From: GCA-2732755 sp965228265
GTDB taxonomy: Bacteria; Planctomycetota; Phycisphaerae; Phycisphaerales; UBA1924
Direction of reading: 5' to 3'
Length of the DNA: 64,000 nucleotides
Assembly: GCA_965228265.1 (NCBI GenBank)
Contig: OZ245804.1
Location: 2,232,001 to 2,296,000 of the forward strand
In this document: positions 37,673 through 45,487 of the stretch, in pieces
Numbering within the stretch: position 1 is the stretch's first letter
How the letters are laid out: each line of letters opens with the position of its first letter
Notes under the pieces: model-generated
Databases searched by the model: none
What the model saw: the letters and a program-made list of their open reading frames with translations, nothing else
What the model was told of the DNA's origin: nothing
Position numbers and translations under genes: made by a program

Positions 37673-38983
37673 ATGGCAGTTGAAGTCGTCGTTCCGAACG
37701 TGGGCGAATCGGTCACCGAGGGCGTGATCGCCACCTGGCTCAAGAAGCCCGGTGACTGGGTGGACCAGGACGAAACGCTCCTCGAACTCGAGACCGACAA
37801 GATCACGATGGAGATCCCCGCGCCGTCGGCGGGTGTGCTCAGCGAGCAGAAGTTCGCCGAGGGCGACACCGTCGAAGTGGGCGCCACGATCGCCAGCATC
37901 GACGAGACCGCGAGCAAGCCCGAGGGCGCCGCAGTCGCCGCGGCTCCTACCAAGGCCGAAGCCGAGACCTCCGCCGCGCCCGCCGCGAGCGAATCCAAGC
38001 CCGCTCAGTCTTCGGCACCCGCGCCCAACAAGCCCACCTTCGCCCCCGCCGACAACGCGGGCAAGGACGCCAACGCGACACCTCTGGCGCGCAAGATCGC
38101 GCTCGAGCATGGCGTCAACCTCTCGGGCATCGTCGGCACCGGGCCCGGCGGTCGCATCCGTGAACAGGACGTCCTCGCCTCCGTCCAGAAGAACGGGCAC
38201 GCACCGGCCAGCGAGAACGGCTCAGCCGCGCCGGCACGCGCTGCTGCCGCTACCGGTGAGCGTTCCGTCCGCGTCGAACGCATGACACCCATGCGTCAGA
38301 AGATTGCCTCGCGCCTCGTCGAAGCCCAGCACAACGCCGCGATGCTCACGACGTTCAACGAGTGCGACATGAGCGCCGTGATGAAGCTCCGCTCGACCTA
38401 CAAGGAAGAGTTCGGCAAGAAGCACGACATCAACCTCGGCTTCATGTCGTTCTTCGTCAAGGCCGTCGTCCGGGGTCTCAAGGCCCAGCCCGCGGTCAAC
38501 TCGTACATCGTCGAGGACGACGCCGGCAAGCCCGCGCTGCAGTACCACGACTACTGCGACATCGCCGTGGCCGTCTCGAGCCCGAAGGGCCTCGTCGTCC
38601 CCGTGCTGCGCAGCGCCGATCAGATGTCTTTCGCCGAGATCGAGTCGGGCATCAAGGACCTCGCGGTCCGCGCCCGCGACGGCAAGATCACCCTCGAAGA
38701 GATGACCGGGGGCACCTTCACGATCACCAACGGCGGCATCTTCGGCAGCCTCAATTCCACGCCCATCCTCAACCCGCCGCAGTCGGGCATCCTGGGCATG
38801 CATGCCATCAAGAACCGCCCGATCGAGGACCCGGACAACCCGGGGCAGGTCGTCATCCGCCCGATGATGTACCTCGCGCTCAGCTACGACCACCGAGTGG
38901 TCGACGGCGCGGGCGCGGTGCGGTTCCTCGTCGCGGTCAAAGAAGCCATCGAAGACCCGACGCGCGTCCTGCTGGATCTCTGA
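37673..38983 (+). CDS. sucB: Dihydrolipoyllysine succinyltransferase (E2 of 2-oxoglutarate dehydrogenase)
   Basis: A 436-residue E2 protein. The lipoyl domain (1-80) has the lipoylated lysine at residue 43 in ETDKITMEIPAP. An Ala-Pro-Glu rich linker leads to a peripheral subunit-binding domain (ATPLARKIALEHGVNL, then GTGPGGRI). After a second Ala-rich linker the catalytic domain ends with the His-x3-Asp-Gly motif LSYDHRVVDG. It passes the succinyl group from SucA to CoA. Its TGA directly abuts the stop of the convergent phosphatase gene. Confidence 0.95.
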   Translation: MAVEVVVPNVGESVTEGVIATWLKKPGDWVDQDETLLELETDKITMEIPAPSAGVLSEQKFAEGDTVEVGATIASIDETASKPEGAAVAAAPTKAEAETSAAPAASESKPAQSSAPAPNKPTFAPADNAGKDANATPLARKIALEHGVNLSGIVGTGPGGRIREQDVLASVQKNGHAPASENGSAAPARAAAATGERSVRVERMTPMRQKIASRLVEAQHNAAMLTTFNECDMSAVMKLRSTYKEEFGKKHDINLGFMSFFVKAVVRGLKAQPAVNSYIVEDDAGKPALQYHDYCDIAVAVSSPKGLVVPVLRSADQMSFAEIESGIKDLAVRARDGKITLEEMTGGTFTITNGGIFGSLNSTPILNPPQSGILGMHAIKNRPIEDPDNPGQVVIRPMMYLALSYDHRVVDGAGAVRFLVAVKEAIEDPTRVLLDL

Positions 38984-39448
38984 TCAGTCTCGAATCAGGT
39001 GCTCGATCAGCCCGTCGCACGCACGGGTGAGCATCTCGTAGACCTTCACGAAGCCGTCACCGTCGCCGTAGTAGGGGTCGGGCACGTCGTGATCGCCCCT
39101 CAGTGTCGCATCGAAGCTCCGCATGAGCCGGGCGTTGGTCGCGCCGAGGTCCTCGAGGTCGGCCAGGTTGGACCGGTCCATCGCAAGGATCAGGTCGAAC
39201 GCGTCGAAGTCGTCTGGCGTGACCTGTCGCGCGATCGAGGGGAGCTCGATCCCGAACCGTTTGGACGTCTCGATCGCCCGGCTGTCCGGTCGCTTGCCGA
39301 CGTGCCACGCGCCGGTGCCCGCCGAGTCCACCACAAAGCGTTCAACCAGGCCTTTCTGCTTTGCGGTGTGCAGAAAGATGCCCTCGGCCATCGGTGATCG
39401 GCAGATGTTGCCGAGGCACACAAACAGCAGGCGTGTCTGGTCACTCAC
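38984..39448 (-). CDS. Low-molecular-weight protein tyrosine phosphatase
   Basis: I start at GTG 39448, which overlaps the stop of the upstream gene (GTGA); the 154 residues are the family's normal size. The P-loop CLGNICRSP starts about 10 residues in and supplies the nucleophilic cysteine and arginine. The general-acid aspartate is in DVPDPYYGDGDGF. These cytoplasmic enzymes dephosphorylate tyrosine in signalling or exopolysaccharide control, and some act as arsenate reductases. The neighbouring glycosyltransferase-like gene leans towards envelope polysaccharide control, by inference. A longer frame upstream to 39868 is a shadow of the neighbouring gene. Confidence 0.9.
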   Translation of the reverse strand: MSDQTRLLFVCLGNICRSPMAEGIFLHTAKQKGLVERFVVDSAGTGAWHVGKRPDSRAIETSKRFGIELPSIARQVTPDDFDAFDLILAMDRSNLADLEDLGATNARLMRSFDATLRGDHDVPDPYYGDGDGFVKVYEMLTRACDGLIEHLIRD

Positions 39449-40278
39449 GCGAGGGCTCCGTTGAAGGCCGCGAGCATCGCCGAGGCGATATCCGCGCCGC
39501 CCGAACCGTTGCAGGAGAAGAGCTCGCCGCCCGGGCCTTCGTGTTCGATATCGAGGTACGCGCTCGGGCAGAGCACGGGCACATGCAGGCCGCGCGCCCA
39601 GCGGATCGCGCACCGCGTGTGCTGCTCGGCGCTCCGCAGATCGTGGTGGGGCCCCCAGATGATCGCGTCGGCCGCCTGGGCGTAGTACATCGTCGGCAGA
39701 TCCGTGGCGATCACATCGAGCACGCGGTCCGCGCCGCTCAGGTAGGCCCTCGCGCGGTGACGGTTGTGCCCGCTCGCCGGCAGGAGCGTCACGGTGGGCA
39801 ACTCCGCGATCGAGAGCGCAATCGCACCCATGCACAGAACAAGCGAATCGATCTGCGATGCGTGGCAAGCCATGGGCACCAGCAGCCTGTCGTCCTCACG
39901 GAGCCCGAGCTTGCTTCTAAGCCTCGCCCGCTCGGACGCGTCACGCCGGGCGGACCTGTCCTCGTCTGAAGGGATCGAGATGCTGATCACGTGAAGACCC
40001 GACGCGAGCTGCTGGGCAAACTCGGATCGGCAGGAGAGCTCGGTGATGCCAAGCCGGCGCACGACGCGATCGAGCTGCTGCGTCGTGATCCAGGGCATCG
40101 AGCGCACCGGGCAGATCGTCGCCACGGGGTCCAGCCCGATCGCTCGGGCGCGCCTGGCGCCCTCGGCGGTCGCGACGAGCACGATCGGATCTTGCTCACG
40201 CGAGCAGCGCAGCACGTCGTACTCGCTCGCCGCGCCCGGGGTCCACTCGTCCGGCATGTCCAGCAGGATCGCTCGCAC
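39445..40278 (-). CDS. Glycosyltransferase-like protein
   Basis: I start at GTG 40278 with AAGGAG nine bases upstream, giving 277 residues. It looks like a GT-B enzyme of the family 1/4 type that lacks part of the N-terminal domain. A linker carries LGLREDDRLLVPMACHASQ and the C-terminal Rossmann half has YYAQAADAIIWGPHHDLRS and the late EHEGPGGELFSCNGSGGAD, resembling a sugar-nucleotide site. Donor and acceptor are unknown. It ends overlapping the phosphatase start and follows two lipoprotein genes in one minus-strand operon. Confidence 0.6.
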   Translation of the reverse strand: MRAILLDMPDEWTPGAASEYDVLRCSREQDPIVLVATAEGARRARAIGLDPVATICPVRSMPWITTQQLDRVVRRLGITELSCRSEFAQQLASGLHVISISIPSDEDRSARRDASERARLRSKLGLREDDRLLVPMACHASQIDSLVLCMGAIALSIAELPTVTLLPASGHNRHRARAYLSGADRVLDVIATDLPTMYYAQAADAIIWGPHHDLRSAEQHTRCAIRWARGLHVPVLCPSAYLDIEHEGPGGELFSCNGSGGADIASAMLAAFNGALA

Positions 40279-40291
40279 GCGTCGGGTCTCC

Positions 40292-40954
40292 TTACTCGGC
40301 CATGTGTTCGCGGACGAGGTGCTGATAGAAGAGTTGCCCGATCGCCTGCCCCGCGTTCTGGGCGAGCTTGAGCTCCGAGGCCGTGCTCGCGCCCGCGTCA
40401 CTGGCGACCGTGCCGATCCGGGGTGTGAGCGTGACCACGAGCCTGTGGCCGGCGCTGTCGCCGGGCCAGAGGATCTCGTTGTTGGTCGCATCGACCACGC
40501 GCACGCGGAAAGCGACCTCGGGCTCCTGGCTCCGCGTCACATCGGCGCGGGTGAACGAGTCGACCGTTGCCCAGATCACGACTTCCGACTCCACGGCCCG
40601 CCCGATCTCGGCCACGCTCATCTGGCCCGCCGTCTGATCCGACTGCGCCACACGCAGCGCCGACTGGCCGCTGACCAGATCCTTGACCAGGCTCTTCCGG
40701 AGGATGTCCTTCTCGGCGGCTTCGATCATCGCCACCCGGATCGCCCGTCGCGGAATCTGGCTCCGCGGGTCGTCGATCAATACAACCGCGGTCCGTTCCT
40801 TGGGCAGCTTGAACTCCGCCTCCACCTTGGGCGGGCCCTCGATGAAGAAGATGACCGGCCCGAGGTAGTTGCACCCCGCGGTTGCGAGCGTGCACAACGC
40901 GAGCACCGCACAGAGTGCGCTGCGGATCAGTCGCCTGTCAGTACGCGATGTCAT
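40292..40954 (-). CDS. Lipoprotein of unknown function, CsgG/LpoB-like layout
   Basis: A 220-residue lipoprotein with signal ALCTLATAGC. The mature part has ERTAVVLIDDP, a helix AEIGRAVESEVVIWATVDS and then AFRVRVVDATNNEILW. Together these resemble the alpha/beta fold of CsgG, LpoB and related outer-membrane lipoproteins. No catalytic motif is seen. It overlaps the upstream lipoprotein gene by 17 bases and precedes the glycosyltransferase-like gene by 13. The function is open; an envelope role is inferred. Confidence 0.6.
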   Translation of the reverse strand: MTSRTDRRLIRSALCAVLALCTLATAGCNYLGPVIFFIEGPPKVEAEFKLPKERTAVVLIDDPRSQIPRRAIRVAMIEAAEKDILRKSLVKDLVSGQSALRVAQSDQTAGQMSVAEIGRAVESEVVIWATVDSFTRADVTRSQEPEVAFRVRVVDATNNEILWPGDSAGHRLVVTLTPRIGTVASDAGASTASELKLAQNAGQAIGQLFYQHLVREHMAE

Positions 40955-41606
40955 TGGGAATCTCCGCGTCGTAGAAGGGCCACGTTGCTCGGTTCACGAA
41001 TCGGCTCTTGAGCACCGAGAGCATCTCGATCCGCGAGTAATCCTCCGGCCCGTAGCCGCCCGTGTCCGGGAAGGTCACGTGCACGAAGTGCTCGTGCGAG
41101 AGATCGTCGGGGAAGGGCCCGTCGGCCTCGACGACACCGATCGTCGCCGCGGCCACGCCGTCCCAGATGTACCGGTTGCCCGGGTCGTTGAGCCGGAACT
41201 CCTGGATATCCACGATCACCAACCGCTCGACGCCCAGTTCCTTGGCGATCTCGCTGTAGGACTTGGCCGCCCACGAGGGGTTGTTGTACTGGTAACTCAG
41301 CACCCGGTCGCCCGGCACGTATCCCGCGGCGTCCACGTTCTCGGCAAGACGCGAGCTCACGCCCATCGCCATCTGAGGCACGACCTCGGGGTAGTTCGCC
41401 TGGATCATCCGATCAGCCGTCACAAGCACCGCGAAGTTCTTGTCCTTGAGCCCCTCGTACGTCGCCCTCTCGATGTGGCTGCCAGTCTTGCGGAACTCCT
41501 CGCCCGCCATGAACAGGAAGCCCACGATCGTGCACCCGGTGCTCGTGACACAGCACGCGGCAAGAAGCGCAGGAATCACGAATCGTCGCAGTCGTTGGCT
41601 GGTCAC
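40938..41606 (-). CDS. Lipoprotein of unknown function, likely paralogue of its downstream neighbour
   Basis: I start at GTG 41606 with AAGGAG upstream, which gives a 222-residue lipoprotein with signal CCVTSTGC. The mature part has FAVLVTADRMIQANYPE, then SEIAKELGVERLVIVDIQEF and WDGVAAATIGVVEAD. This follows the same order of strands as the adjacent lipoprotein, so an ancient tandem duplication is likely. An in-frame extension to 41906 lies across the DUF2752 gene and is rejected. It probably acts at the envelope; the partner is unknown. Confidence 0.6.
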   Translation of the reverse strand: MTSQRLRRFVIPALLAACCVTSTGCTIVGFLFMAGEEFRKTGSHIERATYEGLKDKNFAVLVTADRMIQANYPEVVPQMAMGVSSRLAENVDAAGYVPGDRVLSYQYNNPSWAAKSYSEIAKELGVERLVIVDIQEFRLNDPGNRYIWDGVAAATIGVVEADGPFPDDLSHEHFVHVTFPDTGGYGPEDYSRIEMLSVLKSRFVNRATWPFYDAEIPNDIAY

Positions 41607-41641
41607 TCCGTGCTCCTTGTCGTCAGTTGGCCGTGGGGGGC

Positions 41642-42106
41642 TCAGGCCTGACCGTGCCAGGTCACAAACTTGTAGATCCACGCCGCCCCAGCGAGGCCGG
41701 CCATGATCCACAAGCTCCTCGGCCTGAGCAGGTGCCCGGCCATCACGCCCGCCCGCGAGCCGGTCAGGGCCACGTACAGCCCGAACCAGAAACCGACAGC
41801 CGTGCCCACCGCCAGCAGCATACCCATCGGCTGGGTGATGAGCGAACTCAGCAGATCCCCGTCGGCCGCGTGGGCGAAGGCCGTCGTCATGCCGCAGGTC
41901 ATGCACGGGGCGTCAAAATACTGGGCCCATGCGCACACTGGCAGCCCGATCTGCTCGTGCGTGCCGTGGCCCGCACCCTCCGGGCTCATCCAGGCGGCGA
42001 GCCCGAGCACAGCGATCGCCGCGAGCGAGATCAGCCCCGCCAGAGCACGCTGTGCAGCGCCGAGCCGGGGATCAGTCGAACTTGAAGACGCCCTTGCGGA
42101 AGCCAT
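41642..42106 (-). CDS. DUF2752 membrane protein
   Basis: A 154-residue protein with three predicted membrane helices (about 22-42, 95-115 and 130-146). The DUF2752 signature CMTCGMTTAFAHA is present between the first two. The function of this family is not established. It overlaps the end of nuoA by 35 bases in a different frame, so the two are translationally coupled. Similar small proteins often sit among envelope genes in planctomycetes, from general knowledge only. Confidence 0.8.
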   Translation of the reverse strand: MASARASSSSTDPRLGAAQRALAGLISLAAIAVLGLAAWMSPEGAGHGTHEQIGLPVCAWAQYFDAPCMTCGMTTAFAHAADGDLLSSLITQPMGMLLAVGTAVGFWFGLYVALTGSRAGVMAGHLLRPRSLWIMAGLAGAAWIYKFVTWHGQA

Positions 42107-42467
42107 AGAGGTACGCCACCACCGTCGTGAACAGGAAGAACAGGATGCGCACGAGCCACTCGGCAGCGTCCGGGGCCAGGCGATCGATGTTCGGGAAGGT
42201 CACCGCCCACGGGTACAGGAAGATCACCTCGACGTCGAAGACCAGAAAGACCATCGCGATCAGGTAGAACCGCACGTTGAACCGCTTGCGGGCCGTGCCC
42301 ACGGGGTTCATGCCGCTCTCATAGGCGATGCTTTTGACCTTGCCGTCACGCTTCGGGCCAAGGAGCAGCGTGCCCGCCACATTGGCGACGCTGAACGTGA
42401 TCGCCATGAGGACGATCAGTGCGATGGGCAGATAGCTGGCCAGATCCGTGGCGGCGAGTGTCGTCAT
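42072..42467 (-). CDS. nuoA: NADH-quinone oxidoreductase subunit A
   Basis: The 131-residue protein is normal in length for NuoA, a small membrane subunit of respiratory complex I. Three helices are clear. The loop YESGMNPVGTARKRFNVRFY and the conserved acidic residues in FDVEVIFLYPWA identify it. It is the first gene of a six-gene minus-strand operon that carries no other nuo subunit. In most bacteria nuoA heads nuoA-N, so the isolated position is unusual. The other subunits are presumably elsewhere. Confidence 0.93.
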   Translation of the reverse strand: MTTLAATDLASYLPIALIVLMAITFSVANVAGTLLLGPKRDGKVKSIAYESGMNPVGTARKRFNVRFYLIAMVFLVFDVEVIFLYPWAVTFPNIDRLAPDAAEWLVRILFFLFTTVVAYLYGFRKGVFKFD

Positions 42468-42674
42468 GATGCCCCGATGATAGCCTCCAAACCGGGGTTT
42501 CGCGACGGCTCGCCCCGCCTGCCAGCTTGACAGTCGCCGGCATCAGGCCCGCTCACCCCTGTCAGGCATTTCGCCCCCTCGCCCCCTCTGACGTCCCCAG
42601 AACCGTTGGCACGGGCTTTGCCATCAGCCAAGGACGGCATGGTCCATCGACCGGCCTACTTCAGACGACACACC

Positions 42675-42689
42675 GGCCCGATACGGGCC
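42675..42689 (+). promoter_or_regulatory. Short hairpin in the groEL1 leader
   Basis: GGCCCG (42675-42680) pairs with CGGGCC (42684-42689) around a 3-base loop, 22 bases before the groEL1 start. The 244-base gap between nuoA and groEL1 has no CIRCE operator that I can see (no TTAGCACTC pair). This hairpin is the only clear structure in it. A role in heat-responsive translation is possible but unproven. Confidence 0.3.
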
Positions 42690-42711
42690 ACAAGGCGGAG
42701 ATCGACACCAG

Positions 42712-44460
42712 ATGGCAACCAAAGAGCTCACCTTCGATACCGACGCTCGTCAGGCCCTTCTCGCCGGCGTGGAAAAGCTGGCCAAGGCCGTCAAGAGCAC
42801 CCTCGGCCCCAAGGGACGCACCGTCGTCCTCGACAAGTCCTGGGGCGGCCCGAACGTGACCAAGGACGGCGTCTCCGTCGCCGAGGAGATCGAACTCTCC
42901 AACAAGACCGAGGACATGGGCGCCCGCCTCGTCAAGCAGGCCGCCAGCAAGACCTCCGACGACGCGGGTGACGGCACCACAACCGCAACCGTCCTCGCCG
43001 AGGCCCTCTTCAAGCAGGGACTCCGCTACATCGCCGCAGGCGTCGACGCCAACGCCCTCATCCGGGGCATGAAGAAGGGCGTCGAAGTCGTCGCCAAAGC
43101 CATCGACGACTCGGCCACCCCGATCGGCACCACCAAGGACGTCCAGAACGTCGCCACCATCAGCGCCAACAACGACCCCGAGATCGGCAAGCTCATGGCC
43201 GAGGCCTTCGACAAGGTCGGCAAAGACGGCGTCATCACGATCGAAGAGGGCAAGAGCCTCGAATCCGTCGTCAAGGTCGTCGAGGGCATGCAGTTCGATC
43301 GCGGCTTCCTCAGCCCCAACTTCGTCACCAACCCCGACGACATGAAAGCAGAGTTCGAGAAGTGCCTCGTCCTCGTCCACGAGGACAAGATCGACTCCAT
43401 CAGCAAGCTCGTCCCGCTGCTCGAGAAGGTCATGGAGGCCAAGAAGCCCCTGCTCATCATCGCCGAGGACGTGACCGGAGAAGCACTCAGCACCCTCGTC
43501 ATCAACAAGCTCCGCGGCACGCTCCAGGTCTGTGCTGTCAAGGCACCGGGCTACGGCGAGCGCCGCACCGCCATGCTGGGCGACATCGCCGCCCTCACCG
43601 GCGCGACCCCCTTCATGAAGGACGTCGGCTCCGATCTCGAGAAGGTCACGATCAAGGACCTTGGCATGGCCAAGAAGATCACCGTCGACGCTGACAACAC
43701 CACGATCGTTCAGGGCGCGGGCTCGCAGAAGGACATCGACGCCCGCGTCACCCAGATCCGCCGCGACATCGAGAACGCGACGAGCGACTACGACAAGGAG
43801 AAGCTCGCCGAGCGCCTCGCCAAGCTGACCAAGGGCGTCGCCACGATCGAGATCGGTGCCGCGTCCGAGGCCGAGCTCAAAGAGAAGAAGGACCGCGTCG
43901 AGGACGCCAAGCACGCCACGCGCGCCGCTCTCGATGAGGGCATCGTCCCCGGTGGCGGCACCAGCTTCATCCGTGCCCGTGCCGCGATCGAGAAGATCCG
44001 CGAGTGGAAGGCCGTCTTCGGCAAGGACGACGCCGTCACCTCGAGCGACATCGGCGCGACCAAGTACGACTACGCCGCGGGCCTGAACGTCGTGTTCAAC
44101 GCCCTCGAAGTCCCCTTGCGCACCATCGCCGACAACGCCGGCGTCAAGGGCACCGTCGTCGTCAGCAAGGTCGAGGACCAGGACGGCAACACGGGCTACA
44201 ACGCCCTGACCGGCGTCTACGAGGACCTCGTCAAGGCCGGCGTCATCACCCCCGCCAAGGTCGATCGCCTCGCCCTCCAGAACGCCGCCAGCGTCGCGAC
44301 CGTTCTGCTCGCCGCCGACTGCATCATCACCGACAACCCCGAGGACGAACCCGCAGGCGCCCCCGGCGGCGACCCGATGGGTGGCATGGGCGGAATGGGA
44401 GGCATGGGTGGCATGCCTGGAATGGGCGGCATGCCGGGCATGGGTGGGATGGGGTTCTAA
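42712..44460 (+). CDS. groEL: Chaperonin GroEL, copy 1 (with GGM tail)
   Basis: A 582-residue chaperonin subunit, longer than the usual 545. The ATP-binding motif SDDAGDGTTTATVLAEAL, GMQFDRGFLSPNF and the equatorial VPGGGTSFIRARAAIEK are canonical. The C-terminal tail is a Gly-Met repeat (about 30 residues ending GMGGMGF), like the disordered tails inside the folding chamber. It is followed after one base by a foreign-looking DUF4145 gene where groES would be expected. A second groEL is present 2.1 kb downstream. Two copies with different tails suggest different client sets. Confidence 0.96.
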   Translation: MATKELTFDTDARQALLAGVEKLAKAVKSTLGPKGRTVVLDKSWGGPNVTKDGVSVAEEIELSNKTEDMGARLVKQAASKTSDDAGDGTTTATVLAEALFKQGLRYIAAGVDANALIRGMKKGVEVVAKAIDDSATPIGTTKDVQNVATISANNDPEIGKLMAEAFDKVGKDGVITIEEGKSLESVVKVVEGMQFDRGFLSPNFVTNPDDMKAEFEKCLVLVHEDKIDSISKLVPLLEKVMEAKKPLLIIAEDVTGEALSTLVINKLRGTLQVCAVKAPGYGERRTAMLGDIAALTGATPFMKDVGSDLEKVTIKDLGMAKKITVDADNTTIVQGAGSQKDIDARVTQIRRDIENATSDYDKEKLAERLAKLTKGVATIEIGAASEAELKEKKDRVEDAKHATRAALDEGIVPGGGTSFIRARAAIEKIREWKAVFGKDDAVTSSDIGATKYDYAAGLNVVFNALEVPLRTIADNAGVKGTVVVSKVEDQDGNTGYNALTGVYEDLVKAGVITPAKVDRLALQNAASVATVLLAADCIITDNPEDEPAGAPGGDPMGGMGGMGGMGGMPGMGGMPGMGGMGF

Positions 44461-44461
44461 C

Positions 44462-45178
44462 TTGGATCCTATTGAACTCAACAAACCATATATTTGCCCT
44501 CATTGTGGCCAAGGCGCAAGGCTCGAAGGCCTTATGTCTAGGAGTAGGGGGCTTGCTGGTCTAGCTGGAAGTTATTCGCAAGTTCCACCGTATTACGACC
44601 TGGTCCATGGGTCTCTCGGTGACCGTCAAGATACAGATCTTCAATTAACAATTCTGGGATGTCCGTTGTGTCGTAAGCCAGTCATCCAACTGAGAGAAAA
44701 CGAAGAAGCTGAGCCTGAGTGGGTATGGCCAAGGCGGCCAAATACAGCATCGCTTGATTCAAGCATCCCTCAAGAACTTCAGAAGGAATACCTAGAGGCT
44801 AGGGAAGTGCTGGGCATCTCAGCTAATGCGAGTGCGGCTTTATCTCGTAGGTGCCTGCAGACAATGTTAGTGCGAATGGGTGCGAACCCATCAAAGCGAT
44901 TGCAATTGCAAATCGATGAAATGCTACCGGACATGCCGCCTCATGTTCAGAGATATATCCATAAGGTTAGGGAGATTGGTAATCTGGCAGCGCATGCTAG
45001 AGAAGACATAGCAACTGCTGAAATCGTTGATGTTGACCCTAGCGAGGCCGAATGGAACCTTGTCATTATTAGTGAGCTATTTGACCACTATTACGTTAAG
45101 CCTGCTATTGCGCATGAGCGTGAATTACAGCTTGAGGCAAAACTGAAAACAACGAAAAAGCTCTCTACTGAGGGCTAA
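44462..45178 (+). CDS. DUF4145 protein inserted between groEL and groES
   Basis: The TTG at 44462, one base after the groEL1 stop, is the best start because it keeps the N-terminal zinc ribbon (YICPHCGQ, later GCPLC). The product is 238 residues. A DUF4145 domain follows (EARE then ALSRRCLQTMLVRMG, MPPHVQRYIHKVREIGNLAAH). The family is found in restriction and defence-associated proteins and stand-alone genes, with no settled function. The base composition is sharply lower in GC (about 42-52% in lines I counted) than the flanking chaperonin genes, and codons such as TTA, ATA and AGA are common. The stop TAA is 11 bases before the groES ATG. Recent horizontal insertion is inferred. Confidence 0.85.
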   Translation: MDPIELNKPYICPHCGQGARLEGLMSRSRGLAGLAGSYSQVPPYYDLVHGSLGDRQDTDLQLTILGCPLCRKPVIQLRENEEAEPEWVWPRRPNTASLDSSIPQELQKEYLEAREVLGISANASAALSRRCLQTMLVRMGANPSKRLQLQIDEMLPDMPPHVQRYIHKVREIGNLAAHAREDIATAEIVDVDPSEAEWNLVIISELFDHYYVKPAIAHERELQLEAKLKTTKKLSTEG

Positions 45179-45189
45179 TGGAGAAGAAA

Positions 45190-45480
45190 ATGGCAGTCAA
45201 ACCCCTCGAAGACCGTGTCCTCGTCAAGCCCGATGAGCCTGAAACCAAAACCGCCAGCGGCATCTATCTGCCCGAGGCGAGCAAAGAGCGCCCTATCCAG
45301 GGCAAGGTCGTCGCCGCCGGCCCCGGCAAGCGCCTCGACAACGGCCAGCGCGCCAAGATGAGCGTCGGCAAGGGCGACCTCGTCGTCTACAGCCAGTACG
45401 CGGGCAACGAAGTCGAGATCAAAGGCGTCAAGCACCTCATCCTCCGCGAGTCCGAACTCCTCGGCGTGATCGGGGGCTGA
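45190..45480 (+). CDS. groES: Co-chaperonin GroES
   Basis: I start at ATG 45190, which has GGAG upstream and gives the normal 96 residues; the ATG at 45178 would add four residues and overlaps the DUF4145 stop. MAVKPLEDRVLVKPDEP, the mobile loop region KTASGIYLPEASKER and IKGVKHLILRESELLGVI are diagnostic. It caps GroEL rings. The gene follows the low-GC insert rather than groEL1 directly, and a sulfotransferase gene follows 7 bases later. Confidence 0.96.
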   Translation: MAVKPLEDRVLVKPDEPETKTASGIYLPEASKERPIQGKVVAAGPGKRLDNGQRAKMSVGKGDLVVYSQYAGNEVEIKGVKHLILRESELLGVIGG

Positions 45481-45487
45481 TGCACCG

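Noticed and set aside
42468..42711. CIRCE or sigma-32-type operator before groEL1
   Set aside because: No TTAGCACTC inverted repeat is present. A TTGACA at 42527 has no reasonable -10 element at normal spacing.
42661..44484. 607-residue open frame on the minus strand opposite groEL1
   Set aside because: It is the antisense shadow of groEL1, with Asp/Gly/Leu-rich low-complexity sequence and no motif.
44462..45178. Toxin-antitoxin module at the chaperonin insert
   Set aside because: Only one gene is present between groEL1 and groES, and its DUF4145 and zinc-ribbon make-up does not match known toxin or antitoxin families.
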